From Gammaproteobacteria bacterium (GTDB lineage: Bacteria > Pseudomonadota > Gammaproteobacteria > Arenicellales > UBA868), in the NCBI GenBank assembly GCA_022451485.1, contig JAKUQS010000030.1, positions 1 through 34,879 on the forward strand: a DNA stretch of 34,879 nucleotides, written 5' to 3'. The position numbers and the translations under genes are program-made. A model generated the notes under the pieces. That model did no database searches and was not told the DNA's origin. It saw only the letters and a list, made by a program, of their open reading frames with translations. Positions 9,202 through 18,711 of the stretch are shown here, piece by piece (the first letter of the stretch is position 1; each line of letters begins with the position of its first letter).

Positions 9202-10322
9202 CCTGTACCCCGCATTGCCAGTCCGCAAGCCTTAAATAACAATGGTGTTTGACGACCCAACGCTTCACTTTTGCGGCGCGACTCACTGCCGGCGAATGGA
9301 TTAGCAACAAACGTATCAAAACCGGTCACCTGCTGAATGACATCTGTGGCACCATCAATTGCAGCGCAGCCACCGGTGAGAAAAATTGCGTCGACCCCTT
9401 CATTACTGCGACTAGACGAAGCAAAAAACTCAATCGCACGGTTGGCTTCTTGCGCCATCGATGCCTTGAATGGCTCCAGTAGATCAGCCACATAGTTCTC
9501 TGGCAGATCCGAAGCCAATTTCATGGCCTCCGCTTCTTCATGGCTGTTTGCAAATCGCGTTCTGATATTTTCCGTCAGTATGCGTCCACCAAACGCATGG
9601 TCACGGCTATACACAATTTTTCCATCTACAAACACGTCCAGGTGAGTGGTCGTATCACCATAATCCAACAATCCAATCACTTTGCCCTGGATTGACTCAC
9701 CAAAGGCCTTTGTTACTAATGAATAAGCGCGCTCTACTGCAAACGAATCCACATCAATGATAACCGGCTGTAACCCCGCGCTAGCTACTACGCCGGCATA
9801 ATCTTCAACAATTTCTCGCCGACAGGCTGACAAAAGAATTTCATTTTCACCTGGATCTGCCGCCGATGGACCTATCACCATATAATCCATATTCACCTCG
9901 TCCAGGGAATAGGGAATATGGTGAACTGCCTCTAAGCCAACCTGCTCTTCAAGGTCATTGTCATTTAACTCGGCGGGAAGATGGATTGTTCGAGTAACAA
10001 CGTGAGACGAAGCCACTGCAACTATCGCGTTTTTTCGCTTACTCCTTGAACGCTTTAGGGCGACCGCCAGTGCTTCGCCCACCGCATCGATGTTACTGAT
10101 TGCACGTTCAACGATCGCATCGCGAGGCAATGCTTCGATACCAACATTGATCGCTTTATAGCCATCTCGATCGCGACCCATCTCAAGCACTTTAACGGCA
10201 GAGGTACTGATATCAATACCAATAGCACTGTAACGTGGCTGATTAGAGTCAGCTGTGTTAGCGCCCTTTTCGGATGATTCTGAGCGCGATAAGCTGCGCC
10301 CTTTTCGAGAAAACAGTGCCAC
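9198..10322 (-). CDS. pilM: Type IV pilus actin-like ATPase PilM
   Basis: Cytoplasmic FtsA/actin-fold protein that anchors the pilus alignment complex through PilN. Its 374 residues match the family. Visible elements: the phosphate-1 loop IGIDISTSAVKVLEM (about 33-47), the region LEEQVGLEAVHHIPYSLDEV, a second phosphate loop LLDYGDTTTHLDVFVDGKIVYSRDHAFGG, and the adenosine-region IFLTGGCAAIDG. The start is GTG (GTG GCA CTG) with only a distant AAGG as ribosome site. It is the first gene of the pil-aro-glt run and is divergent from mrcA across 238 bases. A TATAGT -10-like hexamer lies at 10353-10358. Confidence 0.95.
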   Translation of the reverse strand: MALFSRKGRSLSRSESSEKGANTADSNQPRYSAIGIDISTSAVKVLEMGRDRDGYKAINVGIEALPRDAIVERAISNIDAVGEALAVALKRSRSKRKNAIVAVASSHVVTRTIHLPAELNDNDLEEQVGLEAVHHIPYSLDEVNMDYMVIGPSAADPGENEILLSACRREIVEDYAGVVASAGLQPVIIDVDSFAVERAYSLVTKAFGESIQGKVIGLLDYGDTTTHLDVFVDGKIVYSRDHAFGGRILTENIRTRFANSHEEAEAMKLASDLPENYVADLLEPFKASMAQEANRAIEFFASSSRSNEGVDAIFLTGGCAAIDGATDVIQQVTGFDTFVANPFAGSESRRKSEALGRQTPLLFKACGLAMRGTG

Positions 10323-10560
10323 TGGTTTAATTTACCTTGAAGATTCACCCGAACTATACCGAAACTGGCGGGCAAACCACACCTTGGAAACGGCATAACA
10401 CCCTGTCAACCTGAAAAATTGTCGCCGCTCAGCCTTGGATAATGACATCGCGGCTAATTAGAACCCGAAAGCAGACAAGATCCATCCCCGCTAGACAGAT
10501 AGAATACCGCTTCAGGCGATACACTGAACGGCCTATCGGCCAGCGCTGTCCACTCGACAT
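10323..10560. promoter_or_regulatory. Divergent pilM/mrcA intergenic region
   Basis: A 238-base region that must hold the promoters for the leftward pil run and the rightward mrcA gene. For pilM, TATAGT (10353-10358, minus strand) would place transcription start about 25 bases before the start codon, but the hexamer 17 bases upstream matches the -35 consensus poorly. A perfect TTGACA on the minus strand (10404-10409) has no good -10 at 16-18 bases. For mrcA I see no convincing pair. No hairpin or repeat stands out. Confidence 0.3.
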
Positions 10561-12936
10561 TTGCCGACACCCTTGAAAAGATTCTTTCGACTACTCCTGA
10601 TATCGGCAGGCCTCCTAACCCTGACAGGTGGCATCTCGGGAACGGTTTTGGTCGGGACACTACTGTCTGACTTGCCAGCCATTGAGAACATTCGCAATAT
10701 CCGCTTGAAAGTCCCGCTTGAGGTCTACACTATCGATGGTCGCCTGATAGCACAATTTGGCAACCACAAACGCATTCCTCTGACTATTGATCACGTTCCC
10801 AAAACCCTGATCAACGCCATTACTGCTGCGGAGGACGACCGATTTTTTCATCACTACGGGATCGACATAACCGGGATTGCCCGAGCTCTCATTGCGAACA
10901 TCCGATCGGGAGACATCAGTCAAGGCGCAAGCACCATCACTATGCAGGTTGCCCGGAACTACTTTCTTTCAAGAGAGAAAACCTATATTCGCAAAGTCAA
11001 AGAGATTCTGCTGGCAATCAAATTAGAACAGAAATTATCCAAGGAAGAAATTCTCGAACTCTACATAAACAAAATTTTTCTTGGCCACCGCGCCTACGGT
11101 TTTGCCGCTGCAGCAGCAATCTATTACGACAAACCCCTAGAACAATTATCGCTTGATCAATTGGCTGTACTGGCAGGTCTGCCAAAAGCCCCCTCACGCA
11201 ATAATCCTGTGACCAATCCTGCGCGTGCACTGAAACGGCGGAACTATGTGTTATACCGAATGTACACACTCCACCACATTGACAGAGAAACGTACCAGTC
11301 CACTATCAAGCAACCCGTGAATGCTCGCAAATCGCTTCTGGTCACAGAAGTTGATGCTCCCCATATTGCTGAAATGGTTCGCTCCAGCTTGATATCAGAA
11401 TTTGGAGAGTCAGCCTATACCGATGGCTATCGCGTCTACACGTCCATTGACAGCATTCACCAAGCCGTCGCCAATCGGGCCCTTCGGCACGGGCTTTTGG
11501 CATATGACCGGCGTCACGGTTACCGCGGTCCCACTAACACCCTGGATACTGCCCGCTTAGACGACTCATCGTATGTTGCTACGGCACTTGCCAGCGCCAA
11601 CGCGCCGGCACCTCTTATCCCGGCCGTTGTCCTGGATGTAACACCAGATGCCGTTAGCCTGGCCCTTGCCGGCAGCAAGAAAATTGTGCTTGGACCAAGT
11701 TCGTGGCGCTGGACCAAGAAAACAATAGATGCGGTGGTGAATCCAGGTGATCTGATCTATGTTATCCATAGCTTAGACGGGCTACTACTGGCGCAAGCAC
11801 CAGAAATCGACGGTGCACTGGTCTCCCTCAATCCGCACGATGGAGCCGTACTCGCGTTAGTCGGAGGGTTTGATTTCGCACGCAACAAACTGAATCACGT
11901 AACGCAAGCTCTACGACAACCTGGTTCAAACATAAAGCCATTCATTTATTCTGCCGCGTTAGATAATGGCTTTTCAGCCGCCTCCATGATCAGTGCGGCC
12001 CCGATTGTTATTGAAGACACATTGGGAAACACCTGGAAACCGGAAAATTACAACAAGAAATTCTTTGGCCCTACTCGACTCCGACGAGCGCTCAGCCTGT
12101 CACTGAATTTAGTGTCCGTACGCATCGCTCGCTCGCTTGGAATTCCACTGGTGATAGATCATCTGGAGCGCTTCGGGTTCTCTCGGGACCGCCTATCAAC
12201 CGGATTGTCACTCGCACTGGGCTCTGCAAGCACCACACCGATGGAAATCGCACGGGGCTATGCAGTCTTCGCTAACGGTGGCTACTTGATAGAGCCTTAT
12301 TTTATTGCTCGCGTTGAAAACCGTGATGGACAGATAGTGCGTTACGCGAATCGCACCATACTCTGTCCTGCCTGTCGGCCAGATCAGTCGCCATCAGTTC
12401 AAATCGGGTCTGGAATAATTCGCGACCGGCGCTACGCGCGACGCGCAATATCACCCGAGAATGCATACTTGATGACTAGTCTAATGAACGAAGTCATGAC
12501 CACCGGCACGGGTCGTAAATCACTGTCGCTAGGACGTACGGATCTTTCGGGAAAGACCGGCACTACCAACAACTTTCGCGATGCCTGGTTTACTGGATTT
12601 AATCATGACATCACAGCCAGTGTTTGGGTTGGCTTCGACCAACCGAAAGACCTTGGACGGCGTGAGTCAGGAAGCCGTGCAGCATTACCAATTTGGATCG
12701 ACTACATGGCGATCGCGCTGAAAGACAAACCAATACATCCAGCAACTATTCCAGAAAACATCATCGTGGCACGGATTAACCGCCACTCAGGCCAAGTCAC
12801 TGATCAAACCGATCCCGATGGTATAGACGAATATTTTGTGATGGGTACGGAACCCCAGGCCCAGTTGTCTACCGGCACATCGACCACTCGAAAGCCCCGC
12901 GACGATACCGAAAGTAATGTGGAAAAACTTTTCTGA
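10561..12936 (+). CDS. mrcA: Penicillin-binding protein 1A, class A
   Basis: Bifunctional peptidoglycan glycosyltransferase/DD-transpeptidase anchored in the inner membrane. It has 791 residues, somewhat shorter than E. coli PBP1A. One N-terminal membrane segment (about 9-35) precedes the GT51 domain with catalytic Glu91 in AAEDDRFFHHYGID and QGASTITMQ, then the transpeptidase domain with S456-N-I-K459 (active serine in QPGSNIKPF), S514-L-N516, and K665-T-G-T-T. A charged, disordered tail ends the protein. The TTG start has no clear ribosome site; a second TTG four codons on (10573) is equally possible, so the exact start is uncertain. Divergence from pilM is the usual arrangement for this gene in Gammaproteobacteria. 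Confidence 0.95.
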   Translation: MPTPLKRFFRLLLISAGLLTLTGGISGTVLVGTLLSDLPAIENIRNIRLKVPLEVYTIDGRLIAQFGNHKRIPLTIDHVPKTLINAITAAEDDRFFHHYGIDITGIARALIANIRSGDISQGASTITMQVARNYFLSREKTYIRKVKEILLAIKLEQKLSKEEILELYINKIFLGHRAYGFAAAAAIYYDKPLEQLSLDQLAVLAGLPKAPSRNNPVTNPARALKRRNYVLYRMYTLHHIDRETYQSTIKQPVNARKSLLVTEVDAPHIAEMVRSSLISEFGESAYTDGYRVYTSIDSIHQAVANRALRHGLLAYDRRHGYRGPTNTLDTARLDDSSYVATALASANAPAPLIPAVVLDVTPDAVSLALAGSKKIVLGPSSWRWTKKTIDAVVNPGDLIYVIHSLDGLLLAQAPEIDGALVSLNPHDGAVLALVGGFDFARNKLNHVTQALRQPGSNIKPFIYSAALDNGFSAASMISAAPIVIEDTLGNTWKPENYNKKFFGPTRLRRALSLSLNLVSVRIARSLGIPLVIDHLERFGFSRDRLSTGLSLALGSASTTPMEIARGYAVFANGGYLIEPYFIARVENRDGQIVRYANRTILCPACRPDQSPSVQIGSGIIRDRRYARRAISPENAYLMTSLMNEVMTTGTGRKSLSLGRTDLSGKTGTTNNFRDAWFTGFNHDITASVWVGFDQPKDLGRRESGSRAALPIWIDYMAIALKDKPIHPATIPENIIVARINRHSGQVTDQTDPDGIDEYFVMGTEPQAQLSTGTSTTRKPRDDTESNVEKLF

Positions 12937-12969
12937 GAATGGATGTGCAACAGACACCCAGATAAACAA

Positions 12970-15705
12970 TTAAGTTGGCCTACCTGTTTTGGATTGACCC
13001 GACTTCTTAGCCCTCACTTTTTTCTTTCGCGTCGAGGTATTTATTTTCTTCTTCAATGTTGTCCTGCTTTTTTCTTTGACCTCCACCTCCCATTGACCTT
13101 CACGATAAAACGCTTTCCAGCCCGAGGGCTTTTTCTCAATCTCAGTCAATACATATTGTTCTTTCGTTTTTCGACTAAAACGGATTTGTGCCTTGTTCCC
13201 GTCAGGATCCATAATGGGCGCCGTAGCCAAAAATCGATACTTGGGATCTAGTTGATCCTTAACACTGAGAATTTCTTCGACCAGTGGCGCCCGTGTTTCC
13301 CGATTTTTGGGGAACTGGCTTGCCGCCAAGAAGATGCCAGATGCACCATCCCGTAAAAGATAAAAATCATCCACCCTTTCACATTGCAAATGGGGCATCG
13401 GGATAGGATCCGCCTTTGGGGGCGCTGCCTCGCCATTCCGTAACAATTTTCGCGTGTTCTTGCATTCGTCTTTGGTACAACCGAAATACTTTCCAAAGCG
13501 CCCGCTCTTTAGCTGCATGTCTGACCCGCACTTGTCACACTCTACGATCGGTCCGTCGTAACCTTTTAGTCGGAACTTTCCCTGCTCGATTTCATAGCCG
13601 AAACAGTCTGGACTGTTGCCACAAATGTGTATCTTTCTTTGTTCGTCAATTAAATAACCCTCCATGGCACTACGACAAACAGAACAACGGCGTTTGCTAA
13701 CCAACAACCTAGCCTCCGCTTCTTCATCCAGAGTGGAATCTTCTATCTCTTCTCCAGGCACAAGATTTAACGTTTTCGTGCAACGTTCTTTGGGTGTCAG
13801 CCCATACCCTGAGCACCCCAGAAAAACTCCGGTGGCGCCATTACGAATTTGCATATAACGCCCACAATTCTGGCACTCAATATCTGTATTGGTTGGCAGG
13901 TTGGTCCGCATTCCACCTACAGCAGTTTTGCCTTCCCCCTCTCCAGTTGCCGCGTCCAATTTGTGCCTAAAATCAGAATAAAATTCATTAAGAACTATTT
14001 TCCAATCCTTGCCACCGCTTGCAATTTGATCCAACGTCTCTTCCATATCGGCCGTGAAGCCGTAGTCCATTAGGTGACTAAAATTCTCATACAGACGGTC
14101 CGTCACAATTTCACCAATTTTCTCAGCGAAAAACCGTCGATTGTTAATCGTGGCATAACCACGGTCCTGGATCGTGGAGATGATCGATGCATAGGTAGAA
14201 GGTCTGCCGATACCACGTTTCTCAAGCTCTTTTACGAGGCTTGCTTCGGTATATCTTGCTGGTGGTTTGGTGAAATTCTGGTTGGGAACGAGCTTTTGCA
14301 ACAATAGTAGCTGCCCCACTTCTAAGTCAGGCAGTTCGACGTTGTCCTGCTTACCGGCCGGTGGCAAAGCACGTGTATGCCCATCAAAAACAAGAATGCG
14401 CCCCCTCGCCCTTAGTTCAAACTCACCGCACATCACCGTTAATGTGGAACTTAAATACTGTGCATCTGTCATCTGGCTAGCTAGGAAATAATCGCGAATT
14501 AGATCGTAAAGACGCTGTTGGTCCCGCTCTACCAAGATAGTGGAGCCCCGCTGATACCCATCTGTTGGGCGAATTGCCTCATGAGCCTCCTGAGCGCCTT
14601 CCTTACTGGTGTAGACAATCGGCTGGGCTGGCAAGTACTCCTTGCCATAGACCTTCTCAATCAAACTACGGCAATTCGCCACCGCATCAATACTCAAGTT
14701 AGTAGAATCTGTACGCATGTAGGTGATAAACCCAGCTTCGTAAAGGCGCTGGGCCAGTGTCATGGTTTTTTTCACAGAAAACCCCAGTCGCGTGCTCGCC
14801 GCCTGCTGTAACGTAGAGGTAATTAGGGGAGCATTGGGCCTGGACTTGGTCGGCTTGTCTTCGCGGCCAGTGACCGTATATGCGTGTTGCTTCATCAGGG
14901 CCAGAGCGGCATCTGCCTGCTCCTTACTGGTAGGTCGGAAGTTTTTTTCGTGATCCTTCATCACTTGTAGGCGCACTTCCGCCTTACCCGCTGTGGTATC
15001 TGCGAAAATTTCCCAATATTCTTCAGGAACAAAGACACGCACCTCGCGTTCGCGCTCTACCAACAAACGAACAGCGACCGACTGCACTCTGCCGGCCGAG
15101 AGGCCGCGTGCAATTTTCGCCCACAGTAAAGGAGAAAGCATGAATCCCACCACACGATCCAGAAATCGACGTGTCTGCTGTGCTTCAACTTTGTGTTGAT
15201 TCAAAGCACCCGGCTTTTCAAAAGCCCGCTCAATCGCCTTCTTGGTGATTTCATTAAAAACAACCCGGTGATAACGACTTTCATCACCACCAATCACTTC
15301 TTTTAGATGCCATGCGATCGCTTCCCCTTCACGATCTAGATCTGTCGCAAGATAGATCGCGTCCGCATTCATCGCGAGTTTTTGAAGTTCTGCCACCACT
15401 TTGGTTTTATCCGGCAAAATTTGGTAACTCGCGCGCCAGTCATTTTCTGGGTCTACACCCATACTTTTGACTAGATTGGTATGGGCTTTTTCCTTCTTGT
15501 ATTTTGCTTTGACATCTGGCGCCATTTTCCGTGTTTTAGCTGCCTGTTTCGCTCTCTCTTTTGGATCAACCTTTTTTCTTGAACCACTGACCGGCAAATC
15601 CCGCACATGACCGACACTTGACTTGACGATAAAGTCTCGACCCAGATACCTGTTGATAGTTTTCGCCTTGGCCGGCGACTCTACGATCACTAATGACTTA
15701 CCCAT
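12970..15705 (-). CDS. topA: DNA topoisomerase I (TopA)
   Basis: Type IA topoisomerase that relaxes negative supercoils. The ATG at 15705 gives 911 residues starting [17 protein letters not shown], the family's Toprim opening; a start seven codons earlier is less likely. The acidic Toprim motif TDLDREGEA is at about 121-129 and the catalytic tyrosine is Tyr329 in [13 protein letters not shown]. Three C-terminal zinc-ribbon modules carry CxxC pairs (CQNC...C...C, CSVC...C...C, CDKC...C...C). A further module lacking most cysteines and a lysine-rich tail ([17 protein letters not shown]) follow. It is convergent with mrcA across only 33 bases, with no obvious terminator. Upstream, 197 bases separate it from dprA, where smg is often found in related genomes. 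Confidence 0.97.
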   Translation of the reverse strand: MGKSLVIVESPAKAKTINRYLGRDFIVKSSVGHVRDLPVSGSRKKVDPKERAKQAAKTRKMAPDVKAKYKKEKAHTNLVKSMGVDPENDWRASYQILPDKTKVVAELQKLAMNADAIYLATDLDREGEAIAWHLKEVIGGDESRYHRVVFNEITKKAIERAFEKPGALNQHKVEAQQTRRFLDRVVGFMLSPLLWAKIARGLSAGRVQSVAVRLLVEREREVRVFVPEEYWEIFADTTAGKAEVRLQVMKDHEKNFRPTSKEQADAALALMKQHAYTVTGREDKPTKSRPNAPLITSTLQQAASTRLGFSVKKTMTLAQRLYEAGFITYMRTDSTNLSIDAVANCRSLIEKVYGKEYLPAQPIVYTSKEGAQEAHEAIRPTDGYQRGSTILVERDQQRLYDLIRDYFLASQMTDAQYLSSTLTVMCGEFELRARGRILVFDGHTRALPPAGKQDNVELPDLEVGQLLLLQKLVPNQNFTKPPARYTEASLVKELEKRGIGRPSTYASIISTIQDRGYATINNRRFFAEKIGEIVTDRLYENFSHLMDYGFTADMEETLDQIASGGKDWKIVLNEFYSDFRHKLDAATGEGEGKTAVGGMRTNLPTNTDIECQNCGRYMQIRNGATGVFLGCSGYGLTPKERCTKTLNLVPGEEIEDSTLDEEAEARLLVSKRRCSVCRSAMEGYLIDEQRKIHICGNSPDCFGYEIEQGKFRLKGYDGPIVECDKCGSDMQLKSGRFGKYFGCTKDECKNTRKLLRNGEAAPPKADPIPMPHLQCERVDDFYLLRDGASGIFLAASQFPKNRETRAPLVEEILSVKDQLDPKYRFLATAPIMDPDGNKAQIRFSRKTKEQYVLTEIEKKPSGWKAFYREGQWEVEVKEKSRTTLKKKINTSTRKKKVRAKKSGQSKTGRPT

Positions 15706-15902
15706 AACTCTCAATCCGACTCTCAACGGTCCAGATTTTGGCGCGATCGTTCGTGGCCCATCGTCTGAACAAAACGATTACTTCCATTTGTATTTTCATA
15801 CATCCATCCCATGGTATCGAATTAGATAAGACAACCAAGCATCATAATTCAACCAGTCAACAACATTGATGAAACCGCATTTCACACGCCATCATGACTC
15901 TG
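15706..15902. other. dprA-topA intergenic region lacking smg
   Basis: This 197-base gap is too short for the ~150-codon smg (DUF494) gene that frequently sits between dprA and topA in Gammaproteobacteria. A 29-codon minus-strand frame with a GTG start (15796-15885, peptide ending SYLIRYHGMDV) follows dprA closely but shows no ribosome site and no resemblance to Smg that I recognise. I see no hairpin terminator and no strong promoter, though the topA promoter is expected here. Confidence 0.4.
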
Positions 15903-16805
15903 TCACGTAACGGCCCTTCTGATAAAGCCACCGCCCACACGCGTGACTACACCCTCCAGTTCCATTGTTATCAGCATGGATGAAACCTCTGCAACCGTCA
16001 ATCCAGTACGATCAATCAGTTGATTTACTGGGGTCGGGACCTCTCCGATGGCAGCCAGTAAGTCCATAGGTTGCAAACCCAACGCAGTTGTCATGACTTT
16101 TCTTCTAGCCTGGGGAAGCATCAGGGAGAGTTCCTCAGTAATATCAGACACGCTTTCTACCAGTCGTGCGCCGTCTCGAATCAACGCATTAGGCCCCCGC
16201 GATAATGGAGAAAAAACCGAGCCGGGCACGGCAAACACCTCTCTACCCTGCTCTGCAGCATTTCTCGCGGTAATCAAACTTCCACTTTGACGACCTGCTT
16301 CGACTACCACCGTGCCCAAAGTCAGTCCACTGATGAGCCGATTACGTCTCGGGAAGTGATGTGCCCTAACTCCTGTGCCAATACAAAATTCAGACACTAA
16401 GCCACCGGTTGTCTTGATCTGATCAGCCAAAATGCGATTTTGTCGGGGATAAACGATGTCTAACCCCGTCCCGCACACCGCGATGGTCAGGCCGCCCGCC
16501 GCCATAGCACCTTTATGAGCAGCGCTATCGATCCCGAGTGCCAGCCCGCTAACAACAACGATACCGTATTCGGCAAGGCCATGAGCCAGGTGGAATGCGA
16601 ACTCTTCTCCAGCAGCGGTGGGTTTACGACTGCCAACAACAGCGATCGCTGGACGCAGCCAGTCGCCCACTTGGCCTTCAACATATAATCGGCGCGGCGG
16701 ATCTGGAATCTGACTGAGAAGAAAGGGATATGACGCTTCGTTAAGCCCAACAATCGAACGGTCTCTACCGTTCAACCAAACATTGTCCCGTTCGACTGAT
16801 AGCAA
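15903..16805 (-). CDS. dprA: DNA-processing protein DprA, Rossmann and C-terminal domains; N-terminus apparently split by a frameshift
   Basis: DprA/Smf loads RecA on incoming single-stranded DNA during transformation. The open frame from TTG 16805 is 300 residues against the usual 360-380. It contains the Rossmann core: AVVGSRKPTAAG, VVSGLALGIDSAAHKGAM, IAVCGTGLDIVYPRQN, FPRRNRLISGL, VVEAGRQSGSLITA, EQGREVFAVPGS, and a C-terminal winged-helix domain ending GGGFIRRAVT. Its first residues (SVERDNVWLNGRDRSIVGLNEASYPFLL) match the linker that normally follows a ~60-residue N-terminal domain, so this start falls mid-protein. A plausible piece of that domain lies just upstream in another frame (16808-16924). 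Either the sequence has an indel or the organism makes a shortened DprA. The core motifs all look intact. Confidence 0.88.
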   Translation of the reverse strand: MLSVERDNVWLNGRDRSIVGLNEASYPFLLSQIPDPPRRLYVEGQVGDWLRPAIAVVGSRKPTAAGEEFAFHLAHGLAEYGIVVVSGLALGIDSAAHKGAMAAGGLTIAVCGTGLDIVYPRQNRILADQIKTTGGLVSEFCIGTGVRAHHFPRRNRLISGLTLGTVVVEAGRQSGSLITARNAAEQGREVFAVPGSVFSPLSRGPNALIRDGARLVESVSDITEELSLMLPQARRKVMTTALGLQPMDLLAAIGEVPTPVNQLIDRTGLTVAEVSSMLITMELEGVVTRVGGGFIRRAVT

Positions 16806-16807
16806 CG

Positions 16808-16924
16808 TTAACGCGCGATGTGATGGCCGGCCTGAAGGGCATCAAAAGTAACTGTCGATAGCAAATCGTGGTGGCCCTTGGACCAAACGCCATTAACGAG
16901 CCGCTGCAGCATCGTCTCAGGCAT
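16808..16924 (-). pseudogene. dprA: Probable out-of-frame N-terminal fragment of dprA
   Basis: A 38-codon frame starting ATG 16924, which overlaps the stop of the LysM gene by eight bases, encodes a peptide beginning MPETMLQRLVNGVW and ending in DALQAGHHIAR before a TAA. By eye it resembles the N-terminal helix-hairpin-helix-like region of DprA (family pattern: TFxRLLxRFGS...VLxA...LxxxGL), and continuing into the main dprA frame would give a natural junction at LTLLSVERDNVWL. The main frame is open back to a TGA at 16842-16844, so a one-base shift in the roughly 30 bases 16811-16841 would join both parts. The assignment is by hand alignment only, and I see no slippery heptamer supporting programmed frameshifting. 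Confidence 0.5.
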
Positions 16925-17999
16925 CGGGGCGACGAACGTAATCGTATGTCTGCGCCGGCTGGCGACATTCCAAAATTAATCCATGGCTAAACTTGTCGTA
17001 CACTCGATATGCCATCACATAGCCGATCGCTTCGCCAGGCGTGGTCACTAACTTACCCGTTGTCGGATCAGTCACCGACTGTCCTGGATGCCAAATCTCT
17101 AGCACATCACCCTCGCGCAACCAGTCTCGTTTACCCAATGACAGCATAACCGTATCAAGTCGAGAGAATTCACCTAGGCTCGTAGTCGTGCTCATAATCC
17201 GGCCGGTAACATCCTGTCTTGGCCGACGCAGAGTGAAATGCGATAACTTGTTCTGCTCAGGATTGGTGGCTACCAGTAAGTCACCACGAGAGACTTCCTT
17301 ATGTGATGTAACCAGTTGCAAGGTGGCCATCAAGCCCTCAGACACTAATCGAGCCGTACCCAAACCGATTGTCTGACTACCCAGCATTTCGCCAGTGTCT
17401 GGGTCAATGACAGATTCGGCCATTCGAAACACCCGATAAAGTCCGGTTGAAGAAGTCGGTAGTCCAGTGGCAAAAAACCTATCGTGCTGACCGAGTACAA
17501 TATCATCCCCAACACCTGAGACCCCCTGACCCGCCTGACTGAGCTCGGCTGGATCCATAATCATTGGCCCTTCTAGAAAAGGACGAACTGTATCCGGCGC
17601 GATGACCGGCACAGGCCGCGCAGTCACTACTACCCGTGCCCTGGGACTACGCTTTTCGACCTTTAGCACTTTAATCCGAGGTCCGTTTTTTCCTGTGCTG
17701 ATCATCAGAACATCTCCCGGATAAAGCGCATCACCCTCCTGCCACACCTCAACCCATTGCCATGGTCTGCGCAAAAACTGGGACGCGATATCCCATAAGG
17801 TGTCGCCCTCGCGCACTGTATAACTCCGCGGAAACCCATCGGTCAGGTCGACGGAGGTCCGGGTCTCTGCCCAAGCGGTGCTGAACAACACAAACAGCGA
17901 GATGACCGAAACGACTGCCACCCGTACACATCGGCCAAATCGAAACTTGCTGCTAAAACGGTTCGATCCGGTCGTTACGTTCAATATCGATATCTTCAT
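16917..17999 (-). CDS. Exported LysM peptidoglycan-binding protein
   Basis: 360-residue secreted protein. A signal peptide (about 1-44, hydrophobic VAVVSVISLFVLFSTAWA, cleavage after Ala44) precedes one LysM domain (about 59-105, SYTVREGDTLWDIASQFLRRPWQWVEVWQ...YPGDVLMI) and a long C-terminal region of beta character. That region includes GLYRVFRMAESVIDPDTGEMLG and GDVLEIWHPG, a family commonly annotated as a LysM-domain protein beside dprA. It probably binds cell-wall glycan in the periplasm; the exact role is not known to me. It is divergent from def across 141 bases and upstream of dprA. Alignment of LysM, dprA and topA on one strand fits the usual locus. Confidence 0.88.
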   Translation of the reverse strand: MKISILNVTTGSNRFSSKFRFGRCVRVAVVSVISLFVLFSTAWAETRTSVDLTDGFPRSYTVREGDTLWDIASQFLRRPWQWVEVWQEGDALYPGDVLMISTGKNGPRIKVLKVEKRSPRARVVVTARPVPVIAPDTVRPFLEGPMIMDPAELSQAGQGVSGVGDDIVLGQHDRFFATGLPTSSTGLYRVFRMAESVIDPDTGEMLGSQTIGLGTARLVSEGLMATLQLVTSHKEVSRGDLLVATNPEQNKLSHFTLRRPRQDVTGRIMSTTTSLGEFSRLDTVMLSLGKRDWLREGDVLEIWHPGQSVTDPTTGKLVTTPGEAIGYVMAYRVYDKFSHGLILECRQPAQTYDYVRRPDA

Positions 18000-18140
18000 A
18001 AGTGATCCGCTACACTACAGGTTATCAAAACAGGGTCACTAATGACCCGCTTTGTCGCCATTGTATGGGCGCAGGCAGATTGATTCCAAGTGATCTTTGT
18101 CACAGATTGAACACAACTGCCGACCAAAGCCGATTTCCCT
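18000..18140. promoter_or_regulatory. Divergent LysM/def intergenic region with an inverted repeat
   Basis: A 141-base divergent region expected to hold promoters for both directions. It contains a 6-bp inverted repeat GGGTCA, four bases, TGACCC at 18033-18048, which could be an operator or a small hairpin in the LysM leader. A TTGATT at about 18079 is a possible -35 for def, but the -10 region is poor. No function can be assigned from sequence alone. Confidence 0.35.
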
Positions 18141-18671
18141 ATGCCTCTGCTAGACATATTGCTTTATCCCGACCCACGCCTGCGAAAACAGGCAAAGCCT
18201 GTAATGCGGGTAACCGAGGATATTCAGCAGCTGATCGATGACATGGCAGAAACCATGTATGCCGCGCCAGGAATCGGCCTCGCCGCGACCCAGGTCAACG
18301 TTCATCAACGCATTCTGGTGATCGACACATCCGAAGAACGAAACGACCTCAGGGTATTCATCAACCCGATCATCGACTCTGGCCAAGGAGAAACTGAAAC
18401 AGAGGAAGGATGTCTTTCTCTACCCGGCATCCGGGCTCCAGTGATGCGGTTAGAAAGTATTACGCTTAGTGCAAAAGATCGATTCGGTGAAGATTTCACG
18501 CTAGTGGCTGACGGACTTCTGGCAGTCTGTATCCAGCACGAGATCGACCATCTGGATGGCAAGGTGATGGTCGACTACCTTTCGCGACTCAAACACAATC
18601 GCATTCGAAAACGCTTGCTGAAGGAACAACACGAACAAACCGTGCGCCATGCGGGCGCCTCTACAATATAG
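18141..18671 (+). CDS. def: Peptide deformylase (Def)
   Basis: Removes the N-formyl group from nascent proteins; iron/zinc hydrolase in the cytoplasm. It has 176 residues, normal length. The three family motifs are intact: GIGLAATQ (44-51), EGCLS (89-93, metal ligand Cys91) and QHEIDHLDG (132-140, ligands His133 and His137, catalytic Glu134). The opening [15 protein letters not shown] is typical. It starts at ATG 18141 and is followed 40 bases later by fmt. The def-fmt-rsmB order is widespread and couples formylation, deformylation and rRNA methylation genes. Confidence 0.97.
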   Translation: MPLLDILLYPDPRLRKQAKPVMRVTEDIQQLIDDMAETMYAAPGIGLAATQVNVHQRILVIDTSEERNDLRVFINPIIDSGQGETETEEGCLSLPGIRAPVMRLESITLSAKDRFGEDFTLVADGLLAVCIQHEIDHLDGKVMVDYLSRLKHNRIRKRLLKEQHEQTVRHAGASTI

Positions 18672-18711
18672 CCCCACACATATCTAACAAACCGTTTCGG
18701 AGCGATTAGCC

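Noticed and set aside
10404-10409. Perfect TTGACA on the minus strand upstream of pilM
   Set aside because: No acceptable -10 hexamer at 16-18 bases; probably coincidental.
15796-15885. 29-codon minus-strand frame just after dprA
   Set aside because: GTG start without ribosome site, no recognisable family, and length within chance; not similar to Smg as far as I can judge.
16811-16841. Programmed ribosomal frameshift in dprA
   Set aside because: No X-XXY-YYZ slippery heptamer in the correct frame and no clear downstream structure; an indel or a shortened protein is simpler.
16765-16968. 67-codon minus-strand frame across the LysM/dprA junction
   Set aside because: Lies in a third frame overlapping both genes, Arg/Cys-rich peptide without family resemblance; a shadow frame.
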